From an uncultured Mycoplasmatota bacterium (lineage in GTDB: Bacteria; Bacillota_I; Bacilli_A; RF39; UBA660), in the NCBI GenBank assembly GCA_946497955.1, contig CAMMMH010000012.1, positions 1 to 46,390 of the forward strand: a DNA stretch of 46,390 nt, read 5' to 3'. Made by a program: the position numbers and the translations under genes. The notes under the pieces are model-generated. The model saw nothing but the letters and a program-made list of their open reading frames with translations, did not search any database and had not been told where the DNA came from. Shown in pieces: positions 1-7,195 of this stretch. How positions within the stretch are numbered: position 1 is the first letter of the stretch; every line of letters starts with the position of its first letter.

Positions 1-363
1 ACCATACAATGCCTGATACTCTTCTTTTGCAGTTGTTATCAAACTTATAATTTCTTTACAATTTTCTTTTGCTAATACACGTTCATTTGTTGCAACATCA
101 CATCCATAAGTTGCTTGATGTGTGCTTAATTTATTATTTTTAAATATTTCTATAATTCCGTTATAATTTTCATTTCCATTACTATTAAGTTTTTCGCTAG
201 AATATAAGTATATTAAAGAAATTCTATTATTTATATCAACTGAACTAATAATATTCTCATAAATTTTTTCATCTTGATTTAATAACAAAGATAAATTAAT
301 CTTTCTTATAACAATTTTATTTTCCTCTACATATTTTTTAATTATTTCTAATACTTCAAGCAT
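1..363 (-). CDS. Hypothetical protein, 3' end beyond the window
   Basis: An open minus-strand frame of 121 codons starts at the ATG at 361-363 and runs off the left edge, so its C-terminus is missing. A good ribosome-binding site (AAGGAAGTGAG) lies just upstream of the ATG. The visible part begins MLEVLEIIKKYVEENK and ends near TTAKEEYQALYG. It is hydrophilic, with no signal peptide, membrane segment or motif I recognise. It is read in the same direction as the interrupted transglutaminase-like gene to its right, separated by about 120 AT-rich bases in which I see nothing. Confidence 0.6.
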   Translation of the reverse strand, partial: MLEVLEIIKKYVEENKIVIRKINLSLLLNQDEKIYENIISSVDINNRISLIYLYSSEKLNSNGNENYNGIIEIFKNNKLSTHQATYGCDVATNERVLAKENCKEIISLITTAKEEYQALYG

Positions 364-487
364 ATTTCTCACTTCCTTATTTCGATATTGTAATATAATG
401 CACCTTCAATGTAAATAAAGTTTTTTAAATTTATAATTTTTGTAAGCATACTAAAGTAGTAGATAGCATATATACTTAAAAATTAAT

Positions 488-706
488 TTAATTCATTCCA
501 CCAGTCATTATTCTAAATTTAGTATTATTATTCCATATTTCTACTAACTTTTCAAAGTTAGTATCAGGATCTAACATTAATCTAGCAAGATTATCTAACT
601 CAACATATTCTTCTTTACTTAATTCTAGATTTTTATCAATAATATATTTTGGTAAATGCAAAAATATTATCTCATTATTCATTAAAGAATGGAAATCATA
701 AAACAA
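488..706 (-). CDS. C-terminal remnant of transglutaminase-like protein
   Basis: This 72-codon frame would begin at a TTG without a clear ribosome-binding site. It lies in exactly the same frame as the upstream transglutaminase-like gene, separated from that gene's TGA (719-721) by only four codons (Ala-Leu-His-Gly). The sequence FYDFHSLMNNEI looks like a continuation of the same protein: from memory, related proteins of about 300 residues have a comparable C-terminal tail. I therefore read it as the detached C-terminal third of one gene and doubt that it is expressed alone. An internal ATG (LMNNE) could give a shorter product. Confidence 0.45.
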   Translation of the reverse strand: MFYDFHSLMNNEIIFLHLPKYIIDKNLELSKEEYVELDNLARLMLDPDTNFEKLVEIWNNNTKFRIMTGGMN

Positions 707-718
707 CCCATGAAGAGC

Positions 719-1396
719 TCATTTTAAACCATAAGCTTTAGGTGTTGAAGAATAGTAAATTTCTTTATCAGATAATTCTTTATTTCTTAACTTTAAATAT
801 GCTTCTGCTCCAAAGATAAAGTTATCTCTAGGAATATCTAATAAATTAAAATCTATTCCATATTCTTTTAAAGTTTCATCATCAAAATACATATCAGCAT
901 CTACTAAAACCCATCTTCCTTTTTCCTCATTATAATACTCTGTAATCCAGTGGTCTCCTGCTCCATTACCTAAACAAGCATAGTTTGCAAAACCACTTCT
1001 TACTCTTGCAGGTATTTCTTTAGCTTTTAAAATTGATGCTAATAATATAGCTTGCTCTCTACAACAAACGTGTATTTTATCTTCTATAGGTCTATCTATA
1101 GTATAATTTTCATTTCTTCTTAATAGTTCTGCTAGTATGGAAATTGCAGTAGGAAATAGATCATTTTCAAAACATAGGCTTGTTTCTTCTATTTTAGTCA
1201 TATCTCCATAGAAGGAATTAGCATTATTTCTCTCTTCTTTATCTTTCATATCAAAAGGATGAATAATCTGATGCCTTTGAAGATAACATAATTCTTTAAT
1301 ATCATTAGGTAAAGATCTAGCAAAATCTTTATATAATCCTAAATCAGTATATAGACTAGTTTTTTTATAAAAATTAAGTATTTCTTTAGTAACCAT
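719..1396 (-). CDS. Transglutaminase-like (papain-fold) protein, prematurely stopped
   Basis: A 225-residue protein with a transglutaminase-like core. The probable catalytic triad is Cys in HVCCREQA (residues 110-117), His in GDHWITEY (about 147-154) and Asp in VLVDADMYFD (about 163-172). Members of this fold cleave or cross-link amide bonds, but the substrate cannot be inferred. There is no signal peptide, so it is probably cytoplasmic. The ATG at 1396 has an AAAGGTAGG ribosome-binding site. The frame ends at a TGA and continues in phase into the 72-codon frame at 488-706. This suggests an ancestral product of about 302 residues cut by one nonsense mutation. The core is complete, so residual activity is possible. 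Confidence 0.7.
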   Translation of the reverse strand: MVTKEILNFYKKTSLYTDLGLYKDFARSLPNDIKELCYLQRHQIIHPFDMKDKEERNNANSFYGDMTKIEETSLCFENDLFPTAISILAELLRRNENYTIDRPIEDKIHVCCREQAILLASILKAKEIPARVRSGFANYACLGNGAGDHWITEYYNEEKGRWVLVDADMYFDDETLKEYGIDFNLLDIPRDNFIFGAEAYLKLRNKELSDKEIYYSSTPKAYGLK

Positions 1397-1431
1397 ATAA
1401 TAACCTACCTTTCTAAATATATCACTTTGTT

Positions 1432-1845
1432 TTATTCTTTTAATTCATAAATGTTCTCCAATAATTTTATCCATCCAAGTTTTAACCATAAATTAATTTC
1501 TTCATAACTTTGTACATTAATACTTGGCATTCTTAATATTACTATTTGAATATTTTTATTATAAATTAAATTTTGCATTAAAGCGAAAGTTAATTCAGCA
1601 AAAGTTTCTGCACCAATATAACCATCTATTTGTTCTTTAGTTTCATTCATAACAAATAACATATCTGCCCTTGTTATATTTTCAAAAAAATCTTTATGTA
1701 TTTTAGGATATAGTCCCATAAATTTTTCTTTTTCTATTGGTCTAGGATAATCCAATATATTAAAGCCTTTATTTTCAAAATATTTTATCCAAAAGTTTAT
1801 ACTATCTTGAAGTTTAGCACTTCCAGAAATAACTACTCTTTTCAT
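1432..1845 (-). CDS. Nucleoside 2-deoxyribosyltransferase-like protein
   Basis: A 137-residue protein that begins with a short beta strand and glycine loop (MKRVVISGSAKL). It has a central acidic strand (ADMLFVMNE) and a helix carrying GYIGAETFAELTFA. This order (ISGS, then ADMLFVxN, then GxxGxExxxE) is typical of the nucleoside 2-deoxyribosyltransferase-like Rossmann fold, where the Glu in GAET is the usual nucleophile. The role would be nucleotide salvage or a related N-glycosidic reaction in the cytoplasm. Its ATG overlaps, as ATGA, the end of a small broken frame upstream. It probably belongs to a minus-strand operon starting near 2440. Confidence 0.6.
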   Translation of the reverse strand: MKRVVISGSAKLQDSINFWIKYFENKGFNILDYPRPIEKEKFMGLYPKIHKDFFENITRADMLFVMNETKEQIDGYIGAETFAELTFALMQNLIYNKNIQIVILRMPSINVQSYEEINLWLKLGWIKLLENIYELKE

Positions 1846-1934
1846 TTATTTTCTCCTTTAACTCTTTCTTCTACTTCAAAATATTTAACAAATAGTTCAT
1901 CTCTTAATTCTTACTTATCATTATTATTTTTCAT
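1842..1934 (-). pseudogene. Small ORF interrupted by an in-frame TAA
   Basis: From the ATG at 1932-1934 (AAGG-type site just upstream) the frame reads MKNNNDK, meets TAA at 1911-1913, and then continues for 22 sense codons (ELRDELFVKYFEVEERV and onwards). It ends at a TGA that overlaps the next gene's ATG as ATGA. The coding-like residues after the stop, and the exact stop/start overlap, suggest a small gene of about 30 codons broken by one nonsense change. With so few codons this is tentative. Confidence 0.35.
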
Positions 1935-1945
1935 TACCTTACCCT

Positions 1946-2440
1946 TTATTTTATTTTCTTTATTTCTTCTATTTCATTTTGGGATTCCTTTAACTTCTCA
2001 TTATATTCTTTCATAATAGAATAAAAATCTTGTCCAATAGAATAGAAATCTATTTTTATATGATTATTAATCTTTCCTGTTTCTTCATTTATACTTATAG
2101 CATCCATTCCTCTTCTACTTATAGGAGGCATACTCTTAATCTCAAAAAAATGAGTTACTCCCATAATATTATCTTTAGCAAACCTATCAACTAAGTCAGT
2201 AGTAAACTGTTTGGTAAAAATATCACTATAAATACTTGGAATACCTAAATTTAAGTGTTTTTCAGTATTATTATTTAACATAATATATACAGTACACATT
2301 TTCTCTTTTTCTCCATCTATTTTATTAGAACTAAAAATCATATTACCTGATATGTTATCATCACTTAATATTTGCTCTAGATATTCTATCATTACTCTTG
2401 ATTTATCTATAGCAATTAATTCTGCTTCTTGTTTTTTCAT
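1946..2440 (-). CDS. Hypothetical protein
   Basis: I do not recognise this 164-residue protein. It is hydrophilic, has no membrane segment, and ends in a strongly charged helix (about residues 138-164, EYNEKLKESQNEIEEIKKIK) likely to form a coiled coil. The start at 2440 is supported by AAAAGGAGAG, 7 bases before the ATG. It is the first gene of a minus-strand group (this gene, the broken small ORF, the deoxyribosyltransferase-like gene, the transglutaminase-like gene). It diverges from the kinase/HD pair to its right across a 114-base AT-rich gap. Confidence 0.6.
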   Translation of the reverse strand: MKKQEAELIAIDKSRVMIEYLEQILSDDNISGNMIFSSNKIDGEKEKMCTVYIMLNNNTEKHLNLGIPSIYSDIFTKQFTTDLVDRFAKDNIMGVTHFFEIKSMPPISRRGMDAISINEETGKINNHIKIDFYSIGQDFYSIMKEYNEKLKESQNEIEEIKKIK

Positions 2441-2554
2441 TTTTTATCTCTCCTTTTCTTGATTTTATCATATTAGTTTAATTTTTACTACAATATAGAA
2501 AATAATTAATTTTTATTATATAATTTTAATATCAGAAGTATTGGAGGATTAGTT

Positions 2555-3130
2555 ATGAAAAATATAGCAATATTTGGAAGTTCAAGATCTGGAAAATCCA
2601 CTCTATCAAAAATGATTTGTAAAAAATATCCTCAATATCACATTATTATTGGTGATGATATTAGATATGCTTTTCAAGTTGTTTTACCTAATAACCAGAT
2701 TAGTAATAAAGGTGGAAATGGTATGAAAGATGACTTTCCTAATTTTCTTGCCTGTCTATTTTATAAAAGCATAAAGAGAAATAAAGGTATATTTAATTAT
2801 ATAGTAGATACCTGTAATATGACTCCTGAGAAAGCTAAAGAGTTATTTAATAGAGATGATACTATCATATTATTTTTAGGAACGCCTAAACAAACTATTA
2901 AACAACATTTTGACGAAGTAAGAAATTATGAAACAAATAAAGATTGGACTTATGATAGAACTGATGAAGAAATAATAGAACACTCTAGACATTCTATAGA
3001 AAAAAGTATAGAACAAGAAAAAGAATGTAAGAAGTTAAATATTTGGTATGTTGATACTTCTTTTAATAGAGATGAAGTATTAAAAGATACTTTAAATACT
3101 ATAGAAAAAATGATTATAGAAAAGAAATAA
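2555..3130 (+). CDS. P-loop kinase / AAA-type ATPase
   Basis: A 191-residue protein with an N-terminal Walker A motif (GSSRSGKST, residues 8-16) followed by an adenylate-kinase-like layout. There is an acidic GDDIRYAF segment at about 33-40, then a strand with a Walker-B-like aspartate (YIVDTCN, about 88-94) and a late helical lid-like segment. Proteins of this shape phosphorylate small molecules, often nucleosides or cofactors; the substrate is not evident. TTGGAGGA lies before the ATG. The stop is 12 bases before the HD-domain gene, so the two are almost certainly co-transcribed and perhaps act on related nucleotide substrates. Confidence 0.65.
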   Translation: MKNIAIFGSSRSGKSTLSKMICKKYPQYHIIIGDDIRYAFQVVLPNNQISNKGGNGMKDDFPNFLACLFYKSIKRNKGIFNYIVDTCNMTPEKAKELFNRDDTIILFLGTPKQTIKQHFDEVRNYETNKDWTYDRTDEEIIEHSRHSIEKSIEQEKECKKLNIWYVDTSFNRDEVLKDTLNTIEKMIIEKK

Positions 3131-3142
3131 TGGAGGTAGAAC

Positions 3143-3796
3143 ATGAATATTGATTTAGAAAATATATTTGATAAATGTATATTATATAAAGATAAAATTA
3201 AAAATAAGAGCTTAAAAGAGTGTTGTGGAAGGATATTAATAGACTACAAAGATAAACTTATTAAAAAGCCTGGTACAACGACATCTCATCACTATTTTGA
3301 AGGTGGACTTTTATATCATACCTATTGTGTAACTAGAAATGCTATAACTATATTGGAATTATATCCTAATTTAAATGTAGATTCTGATTTAGTTATATTT
3401 GGTGCATTGTTGCATGATATTGGAAAAACTAAAAATTATACTGATTGGGATAATAAGTCTGAATATAAATATAATGGATCTCAACTTTTAGGTCATTCTT
3501 ATGAAGGTACACATATAGTGGAAAACTATTTATCAGAATATGATTTGAATGAAGAATTTAAAAATCAAGCTTTACATATGATAGGCAGTCATATGACTGA
3601 ATTTAGTGATTGTGGAACACTTGTTTTACCAAAAATGTTAGAAGTTATCATTATTCACTTTGCTGATAAAATTGATTCTACTTTAGAACCAGCACACAAT
3701 GTAATAAACCAAGTAGGAAAAGGAGAAAAATATAAAACTTGTAATGGTCCTAGAGATTACTATAAATCTCTTAATCCTGAATACAGAGATTTTTAA
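3143..3796 (+). CDS. HD-domain phosphohydrolase (YhaM-type HD core)
   Basis: A 217-residue HD-superfamily metal-dependent phosphohydrolase. Visible metal-binding motifs are SHHYFEGGLLYH (about 49-60), GALLHDIGK (the HD pair, about 87-95), LLGHSYEGTHI (about 115-125), a GSH segment at about 151, and a late HFADKIDST segment with a conserved Asp. This pattern resembles the HD domain of the YhaM 3'-5' exoribonuclease family, but the N-terminal OB-fold of YhaM is absent, so RNase activity should not be assumed. TGGAGGT precedes the ATG. It forms a two-gene plus-strand operon with the upstream P-loop protein and ends at a strong convergent terminator. Confidence 0.75.
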   Translation: MNIDLENIFDKCILYKDKIKNKSLKECCGRILIDYKDKLIKKPGTTTSHHYFEGGLLYHTYCVTRNAITILELYPNLNVDSDLVIFGALLHDIGKTKNYTDWDNKSEYKYNGSQLLGHSYEGTHIVENYLSEYDLNEEFKNQALHMIGSHMTEFSDCGTLVLPKMLEVIIIHFADKIDSTLEPAHNVINQVGKGEKYKTCNGPRDYYKSLNPEYRDF

Positions 3797-3839
3797 TGAC
3801 TATAACTATTTTCTTCATATAATTTACACAGTATATTAA

Positions 3840-3895
3840 AAAGAACTTAATTATGATGTGAACCCCATTTGGGAGACATCATAATTAAGTTCTTT
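3840..3895. terminator. Bidirectional terminator between convergent genes
   Basis: A perfect inverted repeat of 20 bp (AAGAACTTAATTATGATGT and its complement, plus an outer A-T pair) surrounds a 16-base loop that itself can form CCC/GGG pairs. T-rich tracts follow on both strands. It lies between the plus-strand HD gene and the minus-strand gene ending at 3911, so it can serve both. Confidence 0.85.
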
Positions 3896-3910
3896 CTTTA
3901 TATTATACAA

Positions 3911-4480
3911 CTACATTTTTGAAGATTTACCATCATTAGAATAATCAAATTCATCAAAACTATTGTCATCATAATCATTATTGTATTCTCCCATGGACAT
4001 CTCATCAATAATTCCACCACCTAATAATTCAATAACACTTCTAGCTTCTGCTTCTCCTTTTTTATCAATTAATTGTTTTAATAAAGCAGGGCCACCTAAA
4101 GCATTAATTACAGTTTTAGGATATGCCTGTACCCAGTCAGGTAATGAAGAAACATCTTGTTTTTCTGAAGAATCAAATGAAAGTTCATCTTTTTTCTGCT
4201 CTTTTAAAAATAAACTTGTAGATTCAACTGTAGAAATTTTTTCTCTTAACTCGTCAAGTTTATCACAGTTTTCTTGTGATAATCTTTCTTCTTCTCCCCA
4301 TGCATAGGCATTTATTCTATCTTTATCTAATACCTCATACATAAAATTTTGAACTATAGGCATTAATTCTTCATCATCAGCAAAAGTGTTAGCAACTAAT
4401 TGAATATACCCATCTAATGATGTAACATCTTTAGTTTCAGGTTCTCCACCATATCTACTACTCATCTCTTGAAACAGCAT
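3911..4480 (-). CDS. Hypothetical acidic protein
   Basis: A 189-residue acidic protein that I do not recognise. The C-terminal tail (about 160-189) is rich in Asp, Asn and Ser. No membrane segment or catalytic motif is seen. The ATG at 4480 has no well-placed ribosome-binding site. The frame is open upstream for 19 further codons that look coding (ERYNRDDIGIPE) back to the TAA of the preceding gene, which is in the same phase. Either the true start is a non-ATG codon there, or this and the next gene are two halves of one protein of about 308 residues split by a TAA. Confidence 0.5.
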   Translation of the reverse strand: MLFQEMSSRYGGEPETKDVTSLDGYIQLVANTFADDEELMPIVQNFMYEVLDKDRINAYAWGEEERLSQENCDKLDELREKISTVESTSLFLKEQKKDELSFDSSEKQDVSSLPDWVQAYPKTVINALGGPALLKQLIDKKGEAEARSVIELLGGGIIDEMSMGEYNNDYDDNSFDEFDYSNDGKSSKM

Positions 4481-4537
4481 TTCAGGAATACCAATATCAT
4501 CCCTATTGTATCTTTCACTTTCTTCATTTGAGTTTGT

Positions 4538-4837
4538 TTAAAATACATTACCATGCTGTTTAGATATATCTACCTCTTCATAATCTCCTTCACCATCAAT
4601 TTCCATAGTTATTGAATCGCCATCTGGCATATAAGATAATAGCTTACTCATATCCTCATCAGCAGAATACCAACTTAAATTTCTAGTACATGATAACTCA
4701 GTATAATTATCACTCATTTCACAATTATCAAAATCAAACCGTATTATAGAATTAGGAATAATCATTTTAGCTAATTTGTGAAATTGTTTAGGATGTCCTC
4801 CTTTATATTTTATTTGGAAATCTCCTCCCCAACTCAT
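4538..4837 (-). CDS. Hypothetical protein, possibly N-terminal part of a split gene
   Basis: A 99-residue protein starting MSWGGDFQIKYKG behind a very strong ribosome-binding site (AAAGGAGG, 7 bases before the ATG). Family not recognised. It contains GHPKQFHKLAKMIIP and ends HGNVF at a TAA. The sequence after that stop stays open in the same phase through the downstream 189-residue frame. The strong initiation site here and the lack of one downstream favour one ancestral gene, but two translationally coupled genes remain possible. Confidence 0.55.
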   Translation of the reverse strand: MSWGGDFQIKYKGGHPKQFHKLAKMIIPNSIIRFDFDNCEMSDNYTELSCTRNLSWYSADEDMSKLLSYMPDGDSITMEIDGEGDYEEVDISKQHGNVF

Positions 4838-4955
4838 ATTTATAACCTCCTTTGAAGACTTCTTATATCAAGAATAACATAATACACATATTTTTAATTT
4901 ATTAAAGCATTTTATTTACATAAATTTCACATTTAGGAACCTTTTTCACTATCAA

Positions 4956-5513
4956 CTACTTGTTAGAAACAAAATTATATATTTCTTCCCAAGAATATAC
5001 TCTATCTAATTTTGTTTCAACATTCATATTACTTTTACTAGTAAATAATAAAGTTTTTATACCTAACTCACTAACTTTATTGCAATTATCAATAGAATCA
5101 TCAATAAATAGATCTATATTTTCTTTCTTACAAACTTTATCTTTATCAAAACTACAAATTAGTTTATCATAATTAATATTATTATCTTTTAACTCTTTAA
5201 TGGTTGTCTTATATTCATCAGTATATAATGATTTATTTCTTGCTGTAATGATTATTATTTCATGTCCTAAATCTCTTATCTTATTAATGTATTCAGCAAC
5301 TTTAGGTTTAAATGGTGTATTAGGTATAACATCATCATAATATGTTTTAGCAAAAGCTAATTCTTTTTTCTTCATCTCTGATGGGAACGTACTATAAGAA
5401 ATATTATTATCTTTTAGATAATTAATATCTACTTTAAAATATTCTGCTATATATGGCATTAAATAATCAAATGTGTCGGTCATTGTATCATCTATATCAA
5501 TTCCTATTTTCAT
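4956..5513 (-). CDS. HAD-family 5'-nucleotidase (NT5C-like)
   Basis: A 185-residue haloacid-dehalogenase-type phosphatase. Motif I is the start of the protein (GIDIDDTMTD, residues 4-13, nucleophile Asp7 and acid Asp9). Motif II is IIIITARNKS (about 90-99). Motif IV is DLFIDDSIDN (about 133-142). The spacing and the DIDDT sequence match the NT5C group of 5'(3')-deoxyribonucleotidase-like enzymes, which remove phosphate from nucleoside monophosphates. GAAAGGAGAG lies upstream. The gene follows the MFS gene ending at 5551 by 37 bases and is probably the last gene of the transporter operon. Confidence 0.75.
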   Translation of the reverse strand: MKIGIDIDDTMTDTFDYLMPYIAEYFKVDINYLKDNNISYSTFPSEMKKKELAFAKTYYDDVIPNTPFKPKVAEYINKIRDLGHEIIIITARNKSLYTDEYKTTIKELKDNNINYDKLICSFDKDKVCKKENIDLFIDDSIDNCNKVSELGIKTLLFTSKSNMNVETKLDRVYSWEEIYNFVSNK

Positions 5514-5550
5514 AATTCAAACTACTCTCCTTTCATTTATCAATAGCATC

Positions 5551-6735
5551 TTACTTTGCACTTTCTAGATACTTTTCTGTTTTCTGTAAGTAATAAGCAG
5601 ATACTATTAAAAAGAACATTGATATTGAAACTATTATTGATAAGATATTAACATTGTAAAAATATGTATAAAGAACATAAGCGACAGAATAACTAATAAC
5701 TTGTCCTATTAACATATAGATATTAAAGAAAATATCATGTTCTCTATTATACTCTTTTAGTTCTTTATTATCTATAGAGGCATAAACAATACTACAACTT
5801 TCTGACTCTATAACTGTACCTAAAGTGTTCATAAAAATATAATATAACATTAGAGTTATAAAACTAGGATAATAAACTAGTATTACTGATGCTATAAAGC
5901 TTAAGATAGATATTGGTACATAAAACTTCTTTGACTTATTTTTCTTATTTACTATCTTTAAAAGAGATAAAGCAAATATAGAAAGAATTGCAAATAAAGT
6001 ATTATATGCTCCAACACTTAACTCCGAATTAAGTCTTAAAAATAGTATTACAGGTAATAAGTCTGTTATAACTCCTTGAGATGATATTCTTCTAAAGAAC
6101 ATACAATTATAAATATCTTTAATATGAGGATATTTTTTTATTTTGTGATAAAATCCTTTTAAATCCAATTTTTTATCTGCTATATAAAAGTCCTTTAATC
6201 TTGTAGATATTATAATAATTATTAAAGCTTCTATTCCTAAAATAACAAATAACATATTATAAGAGAAACTTTCAATAATAAAACCAGAAAATACAGGTGT
6301 TAGAATAGTTGCAAGTGATGATAAGATATTAACATTAGCAAGAAAATTACTCATTGTTTTTTTATTATTAGATCCCATTATAATCATTTCATAAGGTGCT
6401 GCATAACTTACTTTTTCTAAAGCATATAATATTCTAAATAGATAAATATACTTATAGATATTTTCTTTTAAAGTTAGCAGTAAAATAATACAAACAATTA
6501 ATTCTATAAAGCTAGAGTTATATATAATTTTAGCATTTTTATTATTAATAAATCTAAGTATTAAAAAATTAAAAATAAATTCAAAAATAATTCCTACTAA
6601 ATTGTATTTAATTACTAATCCTACATCATTAACAATAGATAAAACATAGATATTTAAAAATAAAGAAAAGAATACTGATATAAACTTTCTAAAAAACACT
6701 ATTAAAGCAATGGTATTGTTATTTTCTTTATTCAT
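5551..6735 (-). CDS. MFS-type membrane transporter
   Basis: A 394-residue, strongly hydrophobic protein with about 11-12 predicted membrane helices. A positively charged central cytoplasmic loop (around residues 195-205, DLKGFYHKIKKYPHI) divides it into two halves, the usual major-facilitator layout. The substrate cannot be told. The start at 6735 overlaps the end of the GNAT gene by 8 bases, and TTGGAG lies 8-9 bases upstream. It looks like a distant paralogue of the transporters at 7196-8338 and 9609-10841, which share the same size and topology. MFS proteins next to acetyltransferases often handle export or resistance, but that is inference. Confidence 0.75.
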   Translation of the reverse strand: MNKENNNTIALIVFFRKFISVFFSLFLNIYVLSIVNDVGLVIKYNLVGIIFEFIFNFLILRFINNKNAKIIYNSSFIELIVCIILLLTLKENIYKYIYLFRILYALEKVSYAAPYEMIIMGSNNKKTMSNFLANVNILSSLATILTPVFSGFIIESFSYNMLFVILGIEALIIIIISTRLKDFYIADKKLDLKGFYHKIKKYPHIKDIYNCMFFRRISSQGVITDLLPVILFLRLNSELSVGAYNTLFAILSIFALSLLKIVNKKNKSKKFYVPISILSFIASVILVYYPSFITLMLYYIFMNTLGTVIESESCSIVYASIDNKELKEYNREHDIFFNIYMLIGQVISYSVAYVLYTYFYNVNILSIIVSISMFFLIVSAYYLQKTEKYLESAK

Positions 6736-7180
6736 TATTAGACTCCAACATATACCTAGTCTTTATCTTCTTCATACCTAAAGTTTCATAAAAGTAGTTA
6801 GCAGGCATCTCATACCAACATTCTAACTCTATTCTATAGTGTTTATTTTGTAATTCTTTTATTATTTTTTTACCAATACCACTTTTTCTATACTCTTCTA
6901 TTATATATAAAACATTAATATATAATATTTTACTATTATCAATATCTGACTTGGTAATTTCATATTCTAAAATACCTATATTTTTATTATCTTCTTTAAT
7001 AAGAAACTGATGATAATTCTTATTATTTAAATGTTTTAGAGCATCTTCTTTATTATATCTATCTACTTTATTATCAAATAATCCTAACTCTTTAGCATAC
7101 TCTTGATGGAGTTTAATTAAATCTACTTTATATTTTGCAAACAACTCTACATCTTTTTTTGTTTTTAACTCTTGTAACAT
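6728..7180 (-). CDS. GNAT-family N-acetyltransferase
   Basis: A 150-residue GCN5-related acetyltransferase. Motif A, which binds acetyl-CoA, is seen as INVLYIIEEYRKSGIGKKII (about residues 88-107, with RKSGIGK as the RxxGxG/A loop). The usual C-terminal motif (NYFYETLGMKKIKTRYML, about 128-145) follows. It would transfer an acetyl group to an amine, substrate unknown. It is sandwiched in one operon between two MFS transporters (15-base gap upstream, 8-base overlap downstream), so a role in modifying the transported compound is plausible but unproven. Confidence 0.8.
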   Translation of the reverse strand: MLQELKTKKDVELFAKYKVDLIKLHQEYAKELGLFDNKVDRYNKEDALKHLNNKNYHQFLIKEDNKNIGILEYEITKSDIDNSKILYINVLYIIEEYRKSGIGKKIIKELQNKHYRIELECWYEMPANYFYETLGMKKIKTRYMLESNNE

Positions 7181-7195
7181 ACTATCACTACCTCA

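Noticed and set aside
1807-2016. Plus-strand 69-codon frame spanning 1807-2016
   Set aside because: Phe/Ser/Leu-rich antisense of the minus-strand genes, with no initiation site.
3840-3895. Long perfect palindrome as an insertion-sequence end or CRISPR-like repeat
   Set aside because: Single copy, between convergent genes and with T tracts on both strands, so it is a terminator. No CRISPR array or transposase was seen anywhere in the window.
3981-4307. Plus-strand 108-codon frame
   Set aside because: Antisense shadow of the acidic gene at 3911-4480.
488-4837. TGA or TAA recoding as a sense codon
   Set aside because: Both TGA and TAA interrupt frames here, and TGA is used as a true stop with ATGA overlaps in virD4, mobC and other genes; independent nonsense changes or errors explain the data better.
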